A model generated the notes under the pieces. It did no database searches, had not been told where the DNA came from, and worked only from the letters and a program-made list of their open reading frames with translations. A DNA stretch of 64,000 nucleotides from Leishmania infantum JPCM5 (taxonomy: Eukaryota > Euglenozoa > Kinetoplastea > Trypanosomatida > Trypanosomatidae), in NCBI RefSeq assembly GCF_000002875.2, contig NC_009416.2:193501-257500 (forward strand). The letters run 5' to 3'. Of this stretch, positions 40,418-51,420 are shown piece by piece (position 1 is the first letter of the stretch; every line of letters begins with the position of its first letter). The position numbers and the translations under genes were made by a program.

Positions 40418-43400
40418 ATGGTGAAAGCGAACTCCGGGGCGGAGAACATCCGCGTCGTCATCCGCTGCCGCGACATCCTCCCGTACGAGGCGGAGCGCGG
40501 TGACAAGGCGCTCGTTCGCCTCGATCTGGCAACGAACCAGGTGGTGGTGCAGCACCCCATCGGCGACGCCGATGTGTTTGCCTTCGACGCCGTCTACAAC
40601 AACTCCTTCACCCAGCGCGACATCTTCCTGCAGGAGGTGCAGCCTCTGGCGGATGCGGTGCTGCAAGGCTACAACGCTACCGTCTTCGCCTACGGTCAAT
40701 CCGGGTCCGGTAAGACGCACACGATGACAGGTAAGCTGAGCCAGCGGAACATGTGGGGTATGATGCCGCAGGTAGTCGACTACCTCTTCTCCGAGATCAA
40801 GAAGCTCACATCGTCCACGAAGACCTTTAAGGTGAAGGTGTCCTACGTGGAGCTGTACAACGGCAAGTCACGCGACTTGCTCTCCTCGAAGCAGGTAAAC
40901 CTGGAGATCAAGCAGAACACGTCCAAGAACTTCTACGTGAAGGGTGCGGAGATGCCAGAGGTGACTAGCTTCGAGGATGCCATCAAATGGTTCAACGCTG
41001 GCACGGAGAGGCGGCAGACGGCCTCGACCGACCTAAATGACACAAGCAGCCGCAGTCACTCACTCTTCACAGTGCAGATTGAGCACTTCGACTTCGAGAA
41101 CGACCCGAGCTCGCCAATCGTCATGACGAGCAAGATCAATGTGGTCGACTTGGCCGGGTCGGAGAAGCTCAGCAAGACGAACGCAACTGGCGAGACGGCA
41201 AAAGAAGGGTGCAACATCAACCTGTCCCTGTCCGCGCTGGCCACGGTGATCGACACAATCGTGAAGGGGGCAAAGCACATCCCATACCGCGGCTCACCGC
41301 TGACGATGCTGCTGAAGGACTCCCTGGGCGGTAATGCCAAGACAGTGATGTTCGCGAACGTCGGCCCCTCCGATAAGAACCTGTCCGAGACGATTTCGAC
41401 GCTCCGGTTTGCGCTGCGCGCAAAGCAGATCGAAAACAAGCCCATCAAGAACATGGACCCAAAGGATGCCCGCATCCAGGACCTGATGGAGCAGATCGAA
41501 GAGCTTAAGAAGCGGCTGGGCAACGTAGACCTCAACGTGGAGGACAGCCTGCGCCAGCGCATCGAGGAGCTCGAGGTCGAGAACTCCGACCTTCGCGGCG
41601 GCAGCGAGAAGAACAGCATCGAACTTGAGGAGCGGAACCGCTTCCTGCTGGCTCAGATCGAGGAGAAAGAGAAGGAGGTGGTGGAGCGGCAGCACGAGAT
41701 TCGAAAAGAGATGGAGCGGCGTGAGCTTGTGGAGTCGAACCTGTCGAACGAGTCCAGCCGGCTGCGCGATCTACGGCTTGCCAATGTCAACTTCCTCAAG
41801 CGTGTGTGCACCGATGAGCAGCTGGAGCAGATTCGGATGCACATGTCGCCTGACAAGGCAGCCAAGAAAAAATCAGACGAGTGGGACGTGAAAGAGATCG
41901 GCTTCTATCTCCATGGCTTTGCCGAGCAGTACGAGCAGTGGCGGAAGGTGACGTACACACAGGAGGACATGGAGAAGTACGCTCGGCGCGCGATGGCGGA
42001 ACTGGAGAGACAGACGCAGCGCCAGCTGAACGACGCCGCGCACGCGAAGGAAGACTTGCAGCGTCAGCGGGACGAGGAGGCGGCGCGCCGCACCGCTGAG
42101 CAAGGCGCCACATCGCAGCTCAAGGTAGATCTCAACGCCTTACGAGAGGAGAACGTCAAGCTGCGGGAGAAGATCGAGCGCGATCAAGAGAAGATCAAGG
42201 TGAAGCTGGCCAAGGCGAAGGATGAGATAAAGGCGCTGCAGGATCAGGTCGAGTCAGCAAAGTCGAAAGTCACCGAGAAGGAGCGCGAAGTGAAGCGGTT
42301 GCGGCTGATGCTGGAGGAGCAGGGGGGTGCTAGCATTGTTAGCGCCGCCGGCGGTCCGCGCAGGTCGCTCAGCGCTCCTGGGCAAGACCCAACGGAGTGG
42401 GGCAACGGAGGGGAGCGTGCTGCCATAATGCGTGAGTTAGAGGCGGCGCGCCACGCCAAGTCCGTGCTCGAGAACCGCATCAAGGAGACGAACGTGTCCC
42501 TGCGCCGCTTCGGCATCTGCATCGCCGACCCGCAGAGCCTCGAGGGCGCAGAGGCGACCACCGCGAACGAGGTGCAGGCGTTTGTGCTGGCGGCGACCGA
42601 GGAGGAGCCAGTCGACGGTGACGTAGTAGCGCAGCTGCAGCAGCAGCTGCGCACCAAGCAGCGCCTCGCAGAGCTCATGCATCAGCACCAGATGCGGCTC
42701 AATGACATGATCTGCAAGTACGAACTCCTCAAGACCGGCCATGTTACAGCGTACTCGGCGGCGACAGGTAGCGCGGCCGCTGGTGCTGTCTCTGCGGGTG
42801 TCGCCCAAGGGATACCGGCCGATATGAACGGCATCGGCGGCATCGATGAAGCCACCGCCAACCAGGTGAGGGAGCTGCTGCAGCGCAAGGAGGACCAGAT
42901 GGAGGCGATGCGGCTGGAGAAGGACCAGGCCTGCGACAAGCTCGTCAAGAAGCTGAACAAGTCGGAGCGCAAGCTGCGGGAGCTGGAGTCTATGCTGGAG
43001 GAGGAGCGCACGCAGTTCACCGAGGAGAAGGCCGAGATGACGAAGGAGGTGGCCGAGCTGCAGAGCTACAACCAGCAGCTCGCCCTCGAGCTCGAGAACG
43101 CGCGCAGCCAACTCGAGTTTGTCAAGGCGGAGATGGCCAGCGCCGTACGCGCCAAGGAAAGCGAGGTGGACTACTACAAGACCCAGGTGGAGGAGGCGAA
43201 CCAGCGCCTCGACGACATCCGCAACACCGCCGCCGAGTTCGAGGAGCAGCGCAAGAGCTACCAGAGGCTGCAGGAGCAAGTGGCGCGAACCGAAGACGCC
43301 CTCGCCATCAAGAACGAGGAGCTTGAGAGCAACCGCCAGATGGTGCAGTGGTCCAACCGGCAGCTCGAGAAGGAGAAGCAGAAGAATGACGAGCTGGAGC

Positions 43401-43771
43401 AGGCGCTGCAGGACAAGCAGCTGGAGCTGCGCCAGCAGGAGCAGAACTTTCATGCCGAAATGGCGGATCGTTTGAACGCACTGGCGGCCAGCAACAACCG
43501 TCGTCTGGCGGAGAACGCCGCGCAATGCGAGGAGCGCATCAACGAAGAGCGCATGAAGGAAAAGGCGCTGCAGAAGAAGATCAAGAATGCCAAAACGACA
43601 GCCAGCAAGGCTGCACAGCGCTACGACGAGATGATCCTGGAGAACGAGGCGCTGCTGTCGAAGCTAGAGGAGCTGAAGGTAACCTCGATGAAGATGTATC
43701 TTGAGCGGCAGGAGTCTCAGCGCGAGCAAGACTACCGACCGGGCAACACCATTCGGTCGCGCGGGCTTTGA
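40418..43771 (+). CDS. Kinesin motor protein, N-terminal motor with long coiled coil
   Basis: This is a 1117-residue protein. The motor domain (about 10-345) has the P-loop GQSGSGKT (93-100), switch I NDTSSRSHS (207-215) and switch II DLAGSE (244-249), all intact, so ATPase and microtubule binding are expected. An N-terminal motor predicts plus-end movement. The rest (about 355-1100) is nearly all charged heptad-rich coiled coil, broken by less helical stretches near 640-665 and 765-810. There is no recognised tail domain such as FHA or PH, and I cannot assign it to a named kinesin family; it may be trypanosomatid-specific. The C-terminus ends in a short basic tail. Confidence 0.93.
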   Translation: MVKANSGAENIRVVIRCRDILPYEAERGDKALVRLDLATNQVVVQHPIGDADVFAFDAVYNNSFTQRDIFLQEVQPLADAVLQGYNATVFAYGQSGSGKTHTMTGKLSQRNMWGMMPQVVDYLFSEIKKLTSSTKTFKVKVSYVELYNGKSRDLLSSKQVNLEIKQNTSKNFYVKGAEMPEVTSFEDAIKWFNAGTERRQTASTDLNDTSSRSHSLFTVQIEHFDFENDPSSPIVMTSKINVVDLAGSEKLSKTNATGETAKEGCNINLSLSALATVIDTIVKGAKHIPYRGSPLTMLLKDSLGGNAKTVMFANVGPSDKNLSETISTLRFALRAKQIENKPIKNMDPKDARIQDLMEQIEELKKRLGNVDLNVEDSLRQRIEELEVENSDLRGGSEKNSIELEERNRFLLAQIEEKEKEVVERQHEIRKEMERRELVESNLSNESSRLRDLRLANVNFLKRVCTDEQLEQIRMHMSPDKAAKKKSDEWDVKEIGFYLHGFAEQYEQWRKVTYTQEDMEKYARRAMAELERQTQRQLNDAAHAKEDLQRQRDEEAARRTAEQGATSQLKVDLNALREENVKLREKIERDQEKIKVKLAKAKDEIKALQDQVESAKSKVTEKEREVKRLRLMLEEQGGASIVSAAGGPRRSLSAPGQDPTEWGNGGERAAIMRELEAARHAKSVLENRIKETNVSLRRFGICIADPQSLEGAEATTANEVQAFVLAATEEEPVDGDVVAQLQQQLRTKQRLAELMHQHQMRLNDMICKYELLKTGHVTAYSAATGSAAAGAVSAGVAQGIPADMNGIGGIDEATANQVRELLQRKEDQMEAMRLEKDQACDKLVKKLNKSERKLRELESMLEEERTQFTEEKAEMTKEVAELQSYNQQLALELENARSQLEFVKAEMASAVRAKESEVDYYKTQVEEANQRLDDIRNTAAEFEEQRKSYQRLQEQVARTEDALAIKNEELESNRQMVQWSNRQLEKEKQKNDELEQALQDKQLELRQQEQNFHAEMADRLNALAASNNRRLAENAAQCEERINEERMKEKALQKKIKNAKTTASKAAQRYDEMILENEALLSKLEELKVTSMKMYLERQESQREQDYRPGNTIRSRGL

Positions 43772-44321
43772 TGCGTGTGCCGGTATAATAACAGGGGCGT
43801 GCAGGCCGTACCCCTCTCCCCCTCTTTTCCTCCCCAGCTCGAGAAGGGAGAGCAGACGGGCTCTCTGGCGCACTCTCACAGACAAGCACAGAAGCCTGTT
43901 ACTACCTCTGCCCCTCCTCCTCTTCACAGTCGGCCCTTTTTTTTTGCCGTGTTGCCATTCTTTAGCGGTATTTTGGTGCTTGGTATTGCCATATCTGTTA
44001 CACGCACCTTCTCCTGTCCCCCGGCCCTATGGCTCGAGGTGTGTCTGATGGGGTCCAGTCGCTTGCCTGCTTTGCTGGTGCCTATCTCTATTTCTCTACA
44101 GGAATGTGTGTGTGTGTGTGTGTGTCTAAGCGCCGGTATGGACAGGCGCTTGCTGCTATTGGGTCTTTGTTTTTCTGGCACGTTCATTCTCCTCTGTTAT
44201 CAAGGGCCTCCCTTCCCTCCCGTTCCCGTTCTCCGTCCTCCGTCGTTTTTTTTTTCTTCCCGCTGTTTTATTATTATTACGGCGCACAGATTGGACTGTC
44301 GCCCTCTCGGGGTGTTCCTTT

Positions 44322-44351
44322 GCACACACACACACACACATATGTGTGTGT
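44322..44351. repeat. CA/TG palindromic microsatellite
   Basis: A CA run (44322-44340) meets a TG run through a TATG centre. The 20 bases at 44332-44351 form a perfect palindrome able to make a hairpin or cruciform. Confidence 0.9.
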
Positions 44352-45386
44352 ATTTTTTGAAAATCCTTTGTCCGGCGATGAATCTGGCCTTGTCGTGACT
44401 TTCTGTGTTGCGCGTGTTGTTTTCCTGTCTATGTGTCGTCCTTCATGCTGTTGGTAAAGTGGGGCCGGGCTCTTCGCTCTCCCCCTTTTGCTCTCCTTTT
44501 TCCTCCTCCGCGTCGTGTTTTACCTTTTTTTGTTTGGTCTGTGTCTGCATGTTGCGTTTCTTCTGTCCTGTTCTGGGCATCCTTCTCCGGAAGATGTCAA
44601 TCCCCTTCCCTGTCTGCGTGCACACATGCATGTGGGTGGTGTGTACGTACGTATATGTGCCTGATGTGGAAACAAAAGGAGGCGCAAAAGAACGAAGACA
44701 CAATTCAGCAACGCACAAAGAATTAGATTTTGGCGGGGTGCTGACATACACGCACACACAAACACATCGTCTTTTTTTTTCCAATGTATTTTGGTTCTTT
44801 CTTGCGTCCATCACTTTTCTCCCTCTCTCCCCCTTCTCCGTGGCGTACGCGGCGGTGCACGACGCATCGCATGTGCTTCTGAAGGCAGTAGGCCCTCCGA
44901 CAAGCGCGCAGAAAGGAACAAAAGCAAACACGAAAACCGCACACGAGGCGAACAAGGAGAAGTAACGGTGCAATCAATACCCACACACACCCACATACGC
45001 CATCGTCAAGCAATCAGCGGCATTCGTGCTCCTAAGAATGGCTCTGCTTAGTGCGTGTTACTTTTGAGGGAATGGGCCGAGAGAAGCCAAGCGGGCCTAG
45101 CATCCGACGCTGCGATGTGAACCCTGGGGGCACGCACACGAGGCCGTTTGCCTTGCTGCTGCTCCCCTTCCCTCCGCTGCCTCATCTTGAAGAGACATCG
45201 TACCCCTTCACCTCTACACGTGCCAGCACACATGTGAAATGCCGCCCTCCTTTTTGTTTCACATGATCGACCGTCTCCCATCGCCTCCTCCCTCAAAATC
45301 TCTCGGGTGCGTTTCTCTTTCGTGCCCAGTGGTCAAACCGTACCCAGCCACGTATCTGCTAGGGGAGCTGCAAGTTCATCAGAAGG

Positions 45387-45421
45387 CTCTCTGTGTTTTT
45401 TTCATTGCACCTCTTCCACAG
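45387..45421 (+). promoter_or_regulatory. Predicted spliced-leader acceptor of IMP3
   Basis: A T/C-rich tract (45387-45419) is followed by AG at 45420-45421, 66 nt before the ATG at 45488. Confidence 0.6.
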
Positions 45422-45487
45422 GCTCGCTAGTATTTTGCGTGAAACGCGCTTGCCACCTTGGACGTCCGCGAGCGCGAGGGGTCGACC

Positions 45488-46168
45488 ATGGCTCGCGACA
45501 CAGCCGAGAAGAAGGGCTTCAAGGCCGCCATGGGCATGGAAGCCATGAAGGGAAAGATGGAATCTGTGAAGCGCAGCAAGCGAAGCAAGTACACCCCCGC
45601 CTCGCAGCACTCCCACGGCAACCCGATTCATCGCCCTCTAAAGTTCCACGAGCGCAAGCTCCTCAAAAAACACGACTTCATGCAGTACCCGCAAGACAAC
45701 TGGCACGAACCGTTCTGTATCACAAAGTATCACCTTGAGGATCGCGAGGACTACCGCCGCTACATGCGCCTCGTGGGTCTCATTCGACAGCTCCAGACTC
45801 AGTTGCGCTACCTTCCGGCGGATAGCAAAATTCGGATTCAGATTACGCAGCAACTGATGGAGAAACTGTACAATATGGGGCTCATTCATGAAAAGCTAGG
45901 CCTTGCCGAAGTCGATAAGGTCGGCGTAGAGGCGTTCTGCAAGCGCCGTCTGCCAACAATTTTGCGCGACCTCAAGATGGCGGGTAACTGCAAGCTAGGC
46001 GCCGAAATCGTGCATCACGGCCATGTCCGCGTCGGCACCACGCAGATCCGCGATCCCGCCTTTCTGGTGCCTCGCGGCTTAGATGACTATGTGACGTGGA
46101 TGCCCGGTAGCAAGATCCGCCAGCACGTGGACACCTTCAACGCGATGCGCGATGATTACAACTACTGA
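45488..46168 (+). CDS. IMP3: IMP3, U3 snoRNP component
   Basis: This encodes 226 residues. From residue 50 on it aligns with eukaryotic IMP3: LKFHERKLLKKHDF (about 50-63), REDYRRYMRLVGLIRQL (about 87-103), and the S4-like RNA-binding part CKRRLPTILRDLKMA (about 158-172), GHVRVGTTQIRDPAFLV (about 185-201) and VTWMPGSKIRQHV (about 209-221). IMP3 binds U3 snoRNA with Mpp10 and IMP4 and helps U3 pair with the pre-rRNA for 18S processing. The protein has about 48 extra N-terminal residues, Lys/Met-rich, which the human protein lacks. It ends in RDDYNY, like RDDFD in human. DDX52/Rok1 of the same pathway lies 32 kb upstream. Confidence 0.93.
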   Translation: MARDTAEKKGFKAAMGMEAMKGKMESVKRSKRSKYTPASQHSHGNPIHRPLKFHERKLLKKHDFMQYPQDNWHEPFCITKYHLEDREDYRRYMRLVGLIRQLQTQLRYLPADSKIRIQITQQLMEKLYNMGLIHEKLGLAEVDKVGVEAFCKRRLPTILRDLKMAGNCKLGAEIVHHGHVRVGTTQIRDPAFLVPRGLDDYVTWMPGSKIRQHVDTFNAMRDDYNY

Positions 46169-48201
46169 GAAGAGTTGCCAGCCGTGCGACAGGGTGAAGC
46201 GGTGAGGGCGCGCGCGCAGGATGCAGGCTGCAGCAACGAGGGCGAAAGCATTGGCAGTTTTTGTTTTGTGGGGGAGGGGAGGGAGCGCTGTCCCATCCAT
46301 GCCGTTCTCCTCGTATGTGCTTCCCCGCGCTGATTCCTTTCGAAATTCGCTGCTCAGTAGTGTGTTGAAAGAAAGGCGGAGGGGGGCGTCGACCGGGCCG
46401 AGTGTTGACGGCTCCAGCCGTCTGAAGATGTGTATGGCTGTATGTGTGTGTATGTGTGTGTGTGTGCGGTCGTTTGCGGGTTGGAGACCTACAATCTCTC
46501 TCTCGCCTCGACTTTACGTTTAAGAAGATGCGCCGCGTTCGTGCGCCCGCGTGTGTGATTCTCCACCATGAACAGTGCTCTCTCCTTCGCGGAGCGGCAC
46601 TCTTGCCTGGCGCCGTAGAGGCGCGTGCATGTGTGTCAGTGGGTGGCAGCCTTCGCGGGTGCAACGTGTGAAGACTCTCGTGAGCGAAAAATAAACCCAG
46701 GGAAAACAGATTAGCGATGAGAGCGCCGCAACTCTTAGCTGAGGCGACGAGGTGTCTGATTAATGGTGTGTGTGTGTGGATGAGATCACACAGCAGCCAC
46801 TTGTGGCGCAGCGCATGCGGCTGATTCACAATCAGATGATCTTTCTCCTTATTACTTCCCGTGCTTCTTTTACTGCCAAGCTTTCTGATGCACTTTCGCG
46901 ATCGCATTGACGCGCGCTTGATGACGGCGGAATGCTCCTGCTTCTCAGCCACCCCTCGGAGTGCACCTCTTCCTTTTCCTTCCCTTTCATCTCTGCCACA
47001 ACAATCTAAACACCGATACACGTGTGCGCCCACCCACACCTGCCCCCACACACTCGCTCGCAGGTGTTGTGGAGAAGTCTCGTCATGTGTTGACGACAGT
47101 GTTTTATGTGCCCGTTTCGTGTTTCACCGCTTGCCCACGTTTTTATTTTTCTTGGTGTGCCCACTTTCAGCGTTGTGTGGGTCTGTTCGCGTGATTTCGT
47201 TCTGGAGAGGCAAAAGGAGAGGCGGAGCCGCTCTCGGCTTGCACAGAGCATAGAGGAGAAGCGCTCGCTCCAACGTGCATCGACTCGCGCTATTCGAGTC
47301 GCCCTTCTGTGCGTGCGTTGACGGCGGGCGCCTGTCTCCCCCCCTATCTTTGTTTTCTCCAGACACTCTCTGAGGTGAGATTCGAGTCGTTTCGTGGCGC
47401 CCGTCATCCCTTTTCGTCAATTTTGGGCTTCGTTGCGCCCATTATCTGGGTGTGTCTTCGCGTGTGCTTTTCTTTTCCGCGTCTTCATTGCATCATCGTC
47501 ACCACTCTATCTTTCCACTGCCGGCTGTGGTAGTTGTGCTGTGTTGCGCGTGACTGCGGACCCCATCCTGCCTTCCGACCTACTTCCTCTGCGGTGAACT
47601 GTTTAGCTTTCCTCTTTCAGCAATACTGCGCATGCGTGCTCACATCAATAATTCTTTTTCGGTCTCCTCCGCCTTGTTTCTTTGGTGTGTGCGTGTGCGT
47701 GTGCGTGTGCCTGTATGCGTTACAGAGATTTCTCTCCCCGCATCGCGTGCCTTATTCTACCTGTATGTTTTTTCTGCTCCCCTCCCCTCTGTCACAAGAC
47801 GTCCTACTCAGCGCTATCGTACGCCCCCTCACTCGTCTCCCTCGCTGCGCGCGCGCTTATATGTGTGTGTGTTTGCTTTGTGGTGTCCACCTTGGGTTTA
47901 TAATTTTCTGCATCTCTTTCCCCCTCGTACACCATTGCCGTTGAGGCCGGCGACGGTCTGCCGCTTCTTCTTTTCCCTCTTTTCCTTAGTTTCTCTTTCG
48001 GTGGGCGCTCCACTGCGTTCTCTGTGTTGAAAGGCAAATAAACAGAAAAGAAAGGGGGAAGGCAACAAAGACAAAGGCAAGACGCAGCCATATACGCGCC
48101 ACACTCTCGATCGCCACCCTCTCTCCATTGTTCGCTGCTGCTGCGACGATACACACACACACACACACACTAGCACACTCACCAAATAGTGTACATGGGC
48201 A
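46169..48201. other. Long intergenic region (2 kb)
   Basis: CT-rich spacer with several TG/CA runs, including one at 46440-46466. No RNA gene or convincing coding frame is recognised. Confidence 0.6.
48151..48173 (+). repeat. (AC)10 run next to splice acceptor
   Basis: Ten AC units (48151-48170) are followed by TAG, with AG at 48172-48173. This AG is the likely spliced-leader acceptor, 29 nt upstream of the ATG at 48202. The usual T-rich tract is weak here. Confidence 0.55.
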
Positions 48202-48212
48202 ATGGGCTGTGA
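48195..48212 (+). other. Overlapping upstream ORF (5 codons)
   Basis: An ATG at 48195 opens a five-codon frame (Met-Gly-Asn-Gly-Leu) that ends with TGA at 48210-48212, so it overlaps the main ATG at 48202 in a different frame. If the mRNA starts at the predicted acceptor, this frame is met first by the ribosome and could reduce translation of the main protein. Confidence 0.5.
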
Positions 48213-48762
48213 GGTATCTTCGATTAAGGGGAAAGAGGCCAAGCGGGCGGCACCGAAGAAAACCAAACAGCGTAGCGGCAACGCCAAAGCGGGCCCCGAA
48301 AACGCCTCGCCTAGCAAGATGGGGGAGACGACGCTACAGACGACAGGCGTGACGAATCTATCGAGCAAGGATCCGCTCAAAACTGATGTGCCATGCACGT
48401 CTGACTCCTTAATTGCGCTTATGCCGGGGACTTGTGCGGGTGACATGCACCAGCAACCGCCGGCGACGAACGCCGACCTCAGCCGCTCTGACTCCATCAC
48501 CAACGAGGACCTGAATGGGTCTTTATGCGTCGATCTTTCTGGTAGCTTTCGCATGCCCAACTCTAACAAAGGCGACATTGCGTTAAATACGAAGGCGCCG
48601 GAAGCTCGGCGTAGTCGCTCTGTTTCGCAGGTGCTGCTCAAGTCAGTGTCACCCCATCCGAGCGATAACGACCTCGTCCTCATTTGCATAGACTGCGGGA
48701 TGGAGATTAGCGAGAACTGCGAGTCGGTACTGTGCCCGCTGACGGGGAAGGCACACGTGTAA
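48202..48762 (+). CDS. Putative dual-acylated small protein with C-terminal Cys motif
   Basis: This encodes 186 residues beginning MGCEVSS. Gly2 and Cys3 fit the combination of N-myristoylation and palmitoylation used by many trypanosomatid proteins at the flagellar or plasma membrane. A basic cluster (KGKEAKRAAPKKTK, about 9-22) would help membrane binding. The middle is Ser/Thr/Pro-rich and probably disordered. The C-terminus has CIDCG followed by C and C (CESVLC), a possible zinc ribbon made of four Cys in about 20 residues. The family is not recognised. A membrane-tethered adaptor or regulator is a guess from the motifs. The overlapping upstream frame at 48195 may regulate it. Confidence 0.72.
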   Translation: MGCEVSSIKGKEAKRAAPKKTKQRSGNAKAGPENASPSKMGETTLQTTGVTNLSSKDPLKTDVPCTSDSLIALMPGTCAGDMHQQPPATNADLSRSDSITNEDLNGSLCVDLSGSFRMPNSNKGDIALNTKAPEARRSRSVSQVLLKSVSPHPSDNDLVLICIDCGMEISENCESVLCPLTGKAHV

Positions 48763-49354
48763 CGAGCGTGTGCGTGCGTCTGTGCCACACGGTAGAGGCG
48801 CCTGTGCACATGTGTATCTCTTTACATCTGGCTAGGGGACCACTCATCAGTATTCCACACTTGAAAGCAAAATGTGTGGTGTCGCGGCTCAGTGGGCCCC
48901 TTAAATATGCTTTTACTCCTCCGTGTGCAAGGAAGGGTGCGACTTTGCCTCATTCCAGCGTCTCCGGCGCACTCGCGCATGCTCATTTCGGGGCAGTGGC
49001 GCCGTGTTTCTTCTCTCTCTGTTGTCTTCTCGCCATGCTTGGCATTGTGGCCGGTTGCCCGGGAGGACGCCGACGACGACAAAGGAAAGCAGATGGACAG
49101 CCGAAACAACAAAGTTCTTCCTTTTTGTTTCGCATGTTTCCTGAATGCCTTCTGGCGTATTCATTTTTTTTTACCACCTCTTCTCGGGTTGCGCCGTCGT
49201 TCTGTGTGTGCGTGTGTCCGTTCTTTTTTGCTGCTTGAATCGACCGCGAGGCCAGGCAGCGCCCATCCCCTTTTTTTCCCGCTTCTTGTTCTCTTTGTAG
49301 TGCCTTATCATCTTGTTTTCGTTGCTGTACCAGCATTGTTTTTCACGAACTCGC

Positions 49355-49390
49355 TTATATATATATACACACATATATATATATATGTAT
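49355..49390. repeat. TA/CA microsatellite
   Basis: TA repeats interrupted by a short CA run form an AT-rich, flexible segment in the spacer. Confidence 0.85.
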
Positions 49391-51319
49391 AGTGTCTCGG
49401 CGTGTGTGTATGTGTGCTCATATGCTCGATCCTGGAGGCAGTTGCTACGTAATTCACCTTTGGAGCTGCTTTTTCGGGGTCGTGTCCATGCATGCATGTG
49501 CACTCGTATTTTTGTGGAGGTGTAGCTGCGTCGCCCCCTCGAGGATCCATTTCTTTTGATCCTTACTGTGGATTCGTTTCGGTAGCTCTGCCCCTTTTCA
49601 TTTTTTTTTTAGCACTGAAGGGCGGGAGCCGAATGTGCAGGCGGAGGGGGGGGAACGGCGCTTTATTTGGACATATCTGTACGTGGTTGCACATGAAATT
49701 CCCGACCCTTTCGGTCACTGCGTTGCCTGCCACTCCCTCTCCCCCTCCGCAGTTTCTTACCCCTTCACGTTTGCTTTGTTGTAGCGACTTCCTTCTCGGT
49801 CTCTCGGTGTTGCCCCCCTGTCCCTCATTGTGTGCTTGCCTTTGGCGGCTGTCTGTTGTTTGTTGGTGGTCCTTGTGGATGATGGGGCCCTTGTCGACGC
49901 TCTTTTGCGCTGTGCATATGTGCGTGTGTGCATGTATGTGTGTTGCTCGTGCATTTCTGTGTTCTTGAATAGCCTTTGTCTTTTTTTTTGTTCTTTTAGC
50001 ATTTTGCTTGCTGCTTAGGTGTCTTCGTGGGCCATAGCCTGATGCCTTCGTATGGGCGTGCGCGGGCGAGTGTGCAGGAGGGTGTGCACGTGTGTGCAGC
50101 AACCAACCTCAAACACGCACCAGAGGAGGTTTCCCTTGAGAGCCATCCAAAGTGTCGGTTGCAGCGAATTCACGCAAGGAGCGGCACAGTTTTGGGCTGC
50201 CTTTAACAGCGCCGTCGTGAAGACCACTTCACTGTTGTGCTTGTGTGTGTGACTGCGTATGCCTCCTCTGCACCTGCCGGTCTCTCTTCTCCCGTAACTG
50301 TTCGGGCGACAAGGGCCCGCCGCCGAAGATGAGGGCAGCGGAAGCGATGGTGATTCTCTCCCCCCTCGCCGCGTATGCCAGTGAGGGACGCCGCCTTCCT
50401 CCTGGCACGTACATGCAGTGATGCTGTGCCACCCCTGAATCTCCGTTCTCTTCCTGCCTCCCTTTTCCCCTCCCCCTTGTATGATTGCGTGCCGTGAGTG
50501 AAGGTGCTTGCCATCGTCACTCTCACCACATCAAGCGTCTCTCCATCAGTACCAAACACACCACTGAACCAATCAAACACTATTATTTCTCATTTGCCTT
50601 CTCGAAAGCCACCATCTTCCTCCCACTTCTCCTCTCTCCCGCAGGTTCCCGCGACATCCGACATATCCAGCCGAACCTCACACCACTTCCTCCTTTCTAC
50701 CCCACTCCCGCAAACACAAAGCACTGTATTCTTCCTTCTGCCGCCCGACCTCGACACCTCCGGTGGACAACGAGACGAACAGGGGACAAAAAAACGGGGA
50801 AAACGAAAAGGGCGACGCGTAGTCCCACAGCGGCCTTCCGCGTTGCTGTGACCTCGACGCCCTCTTCGTTTGCCCTCTTCTCCCTCTATTTCGCATTTTT
50901 TTTTCGCTTATCCTTGCCGCTGTCGCTGTACCTCTTCAACGTGTTCGTCCCGCTGCCTCACACTCTGGCTGATACCGACACACCCACATAGAGGAGTACG
51001 GCGACCGCGTTGTGAGGGCAAACGCACGCGCACCGAGTGAGACGCAAGCAGACAAAGATTTACTCGACAGCCTGTTTGTGCCTCCCCTCCATATCCTCTC
51101 ACTACTCTGCCTGCGCCGTTGCTTTCCTCTCCCCCTCACGCACACCGGCATCGCACAAACCTTCGGCTATTCATACTCGGCCCCCCTTTTTGCCCGTTCC
51201 GTCTGCCGTGCCCCTGGGATACATCGAGGAAGGCGCAAGGGACTCGGCGGATCGCGAGGGAAGGACAGAGGAGTCCCCCTCCCTCCCTGGTGTCTGCTCC
51301 CTTTCAGCCAACAGCACCA

Positions 51320-51360
51320 CCCTTCTTTCTTCTCCGTTGCTGTTTCTCGCTCCACCACAG
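51320..51360 (+). promoter_or_regulatory. Predicted spliced-leader acceptor of the E2 gene
   Basis: A long CT-rich tract (51320-51356) with AG at 51359-51360 lies 60 nt before the ATG at 51421. It shows that the open codons from 51037 are untranslated. Confidence 0.65.
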
Positions 51361-51420
51361 ATCCCAGCCGCCACCACCGAACAAGGGAAAGGAGGCACAC
51401 ATATTTTCACCGCATCCAAC

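Larger units (their letters stand above)
43772..45487. other. Long intergenic region (1.7 kb)
   Basis: CT-rich and TG/CA-rich spacer with T runs and a 20-bp perfect palindrome at 44332-44351. No gene is recognised. Confidence 0.6.
48763..51420. other. Long intergenic region (2.7 kb)
   Basis: This is the longest spacer without a mobile element. It is CT-rich, with TA and TG/CA runs (49355-49389 and 49922-49942). No gene is recognised on either strand; frames here are low-complexity. Confidence 0.55.
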
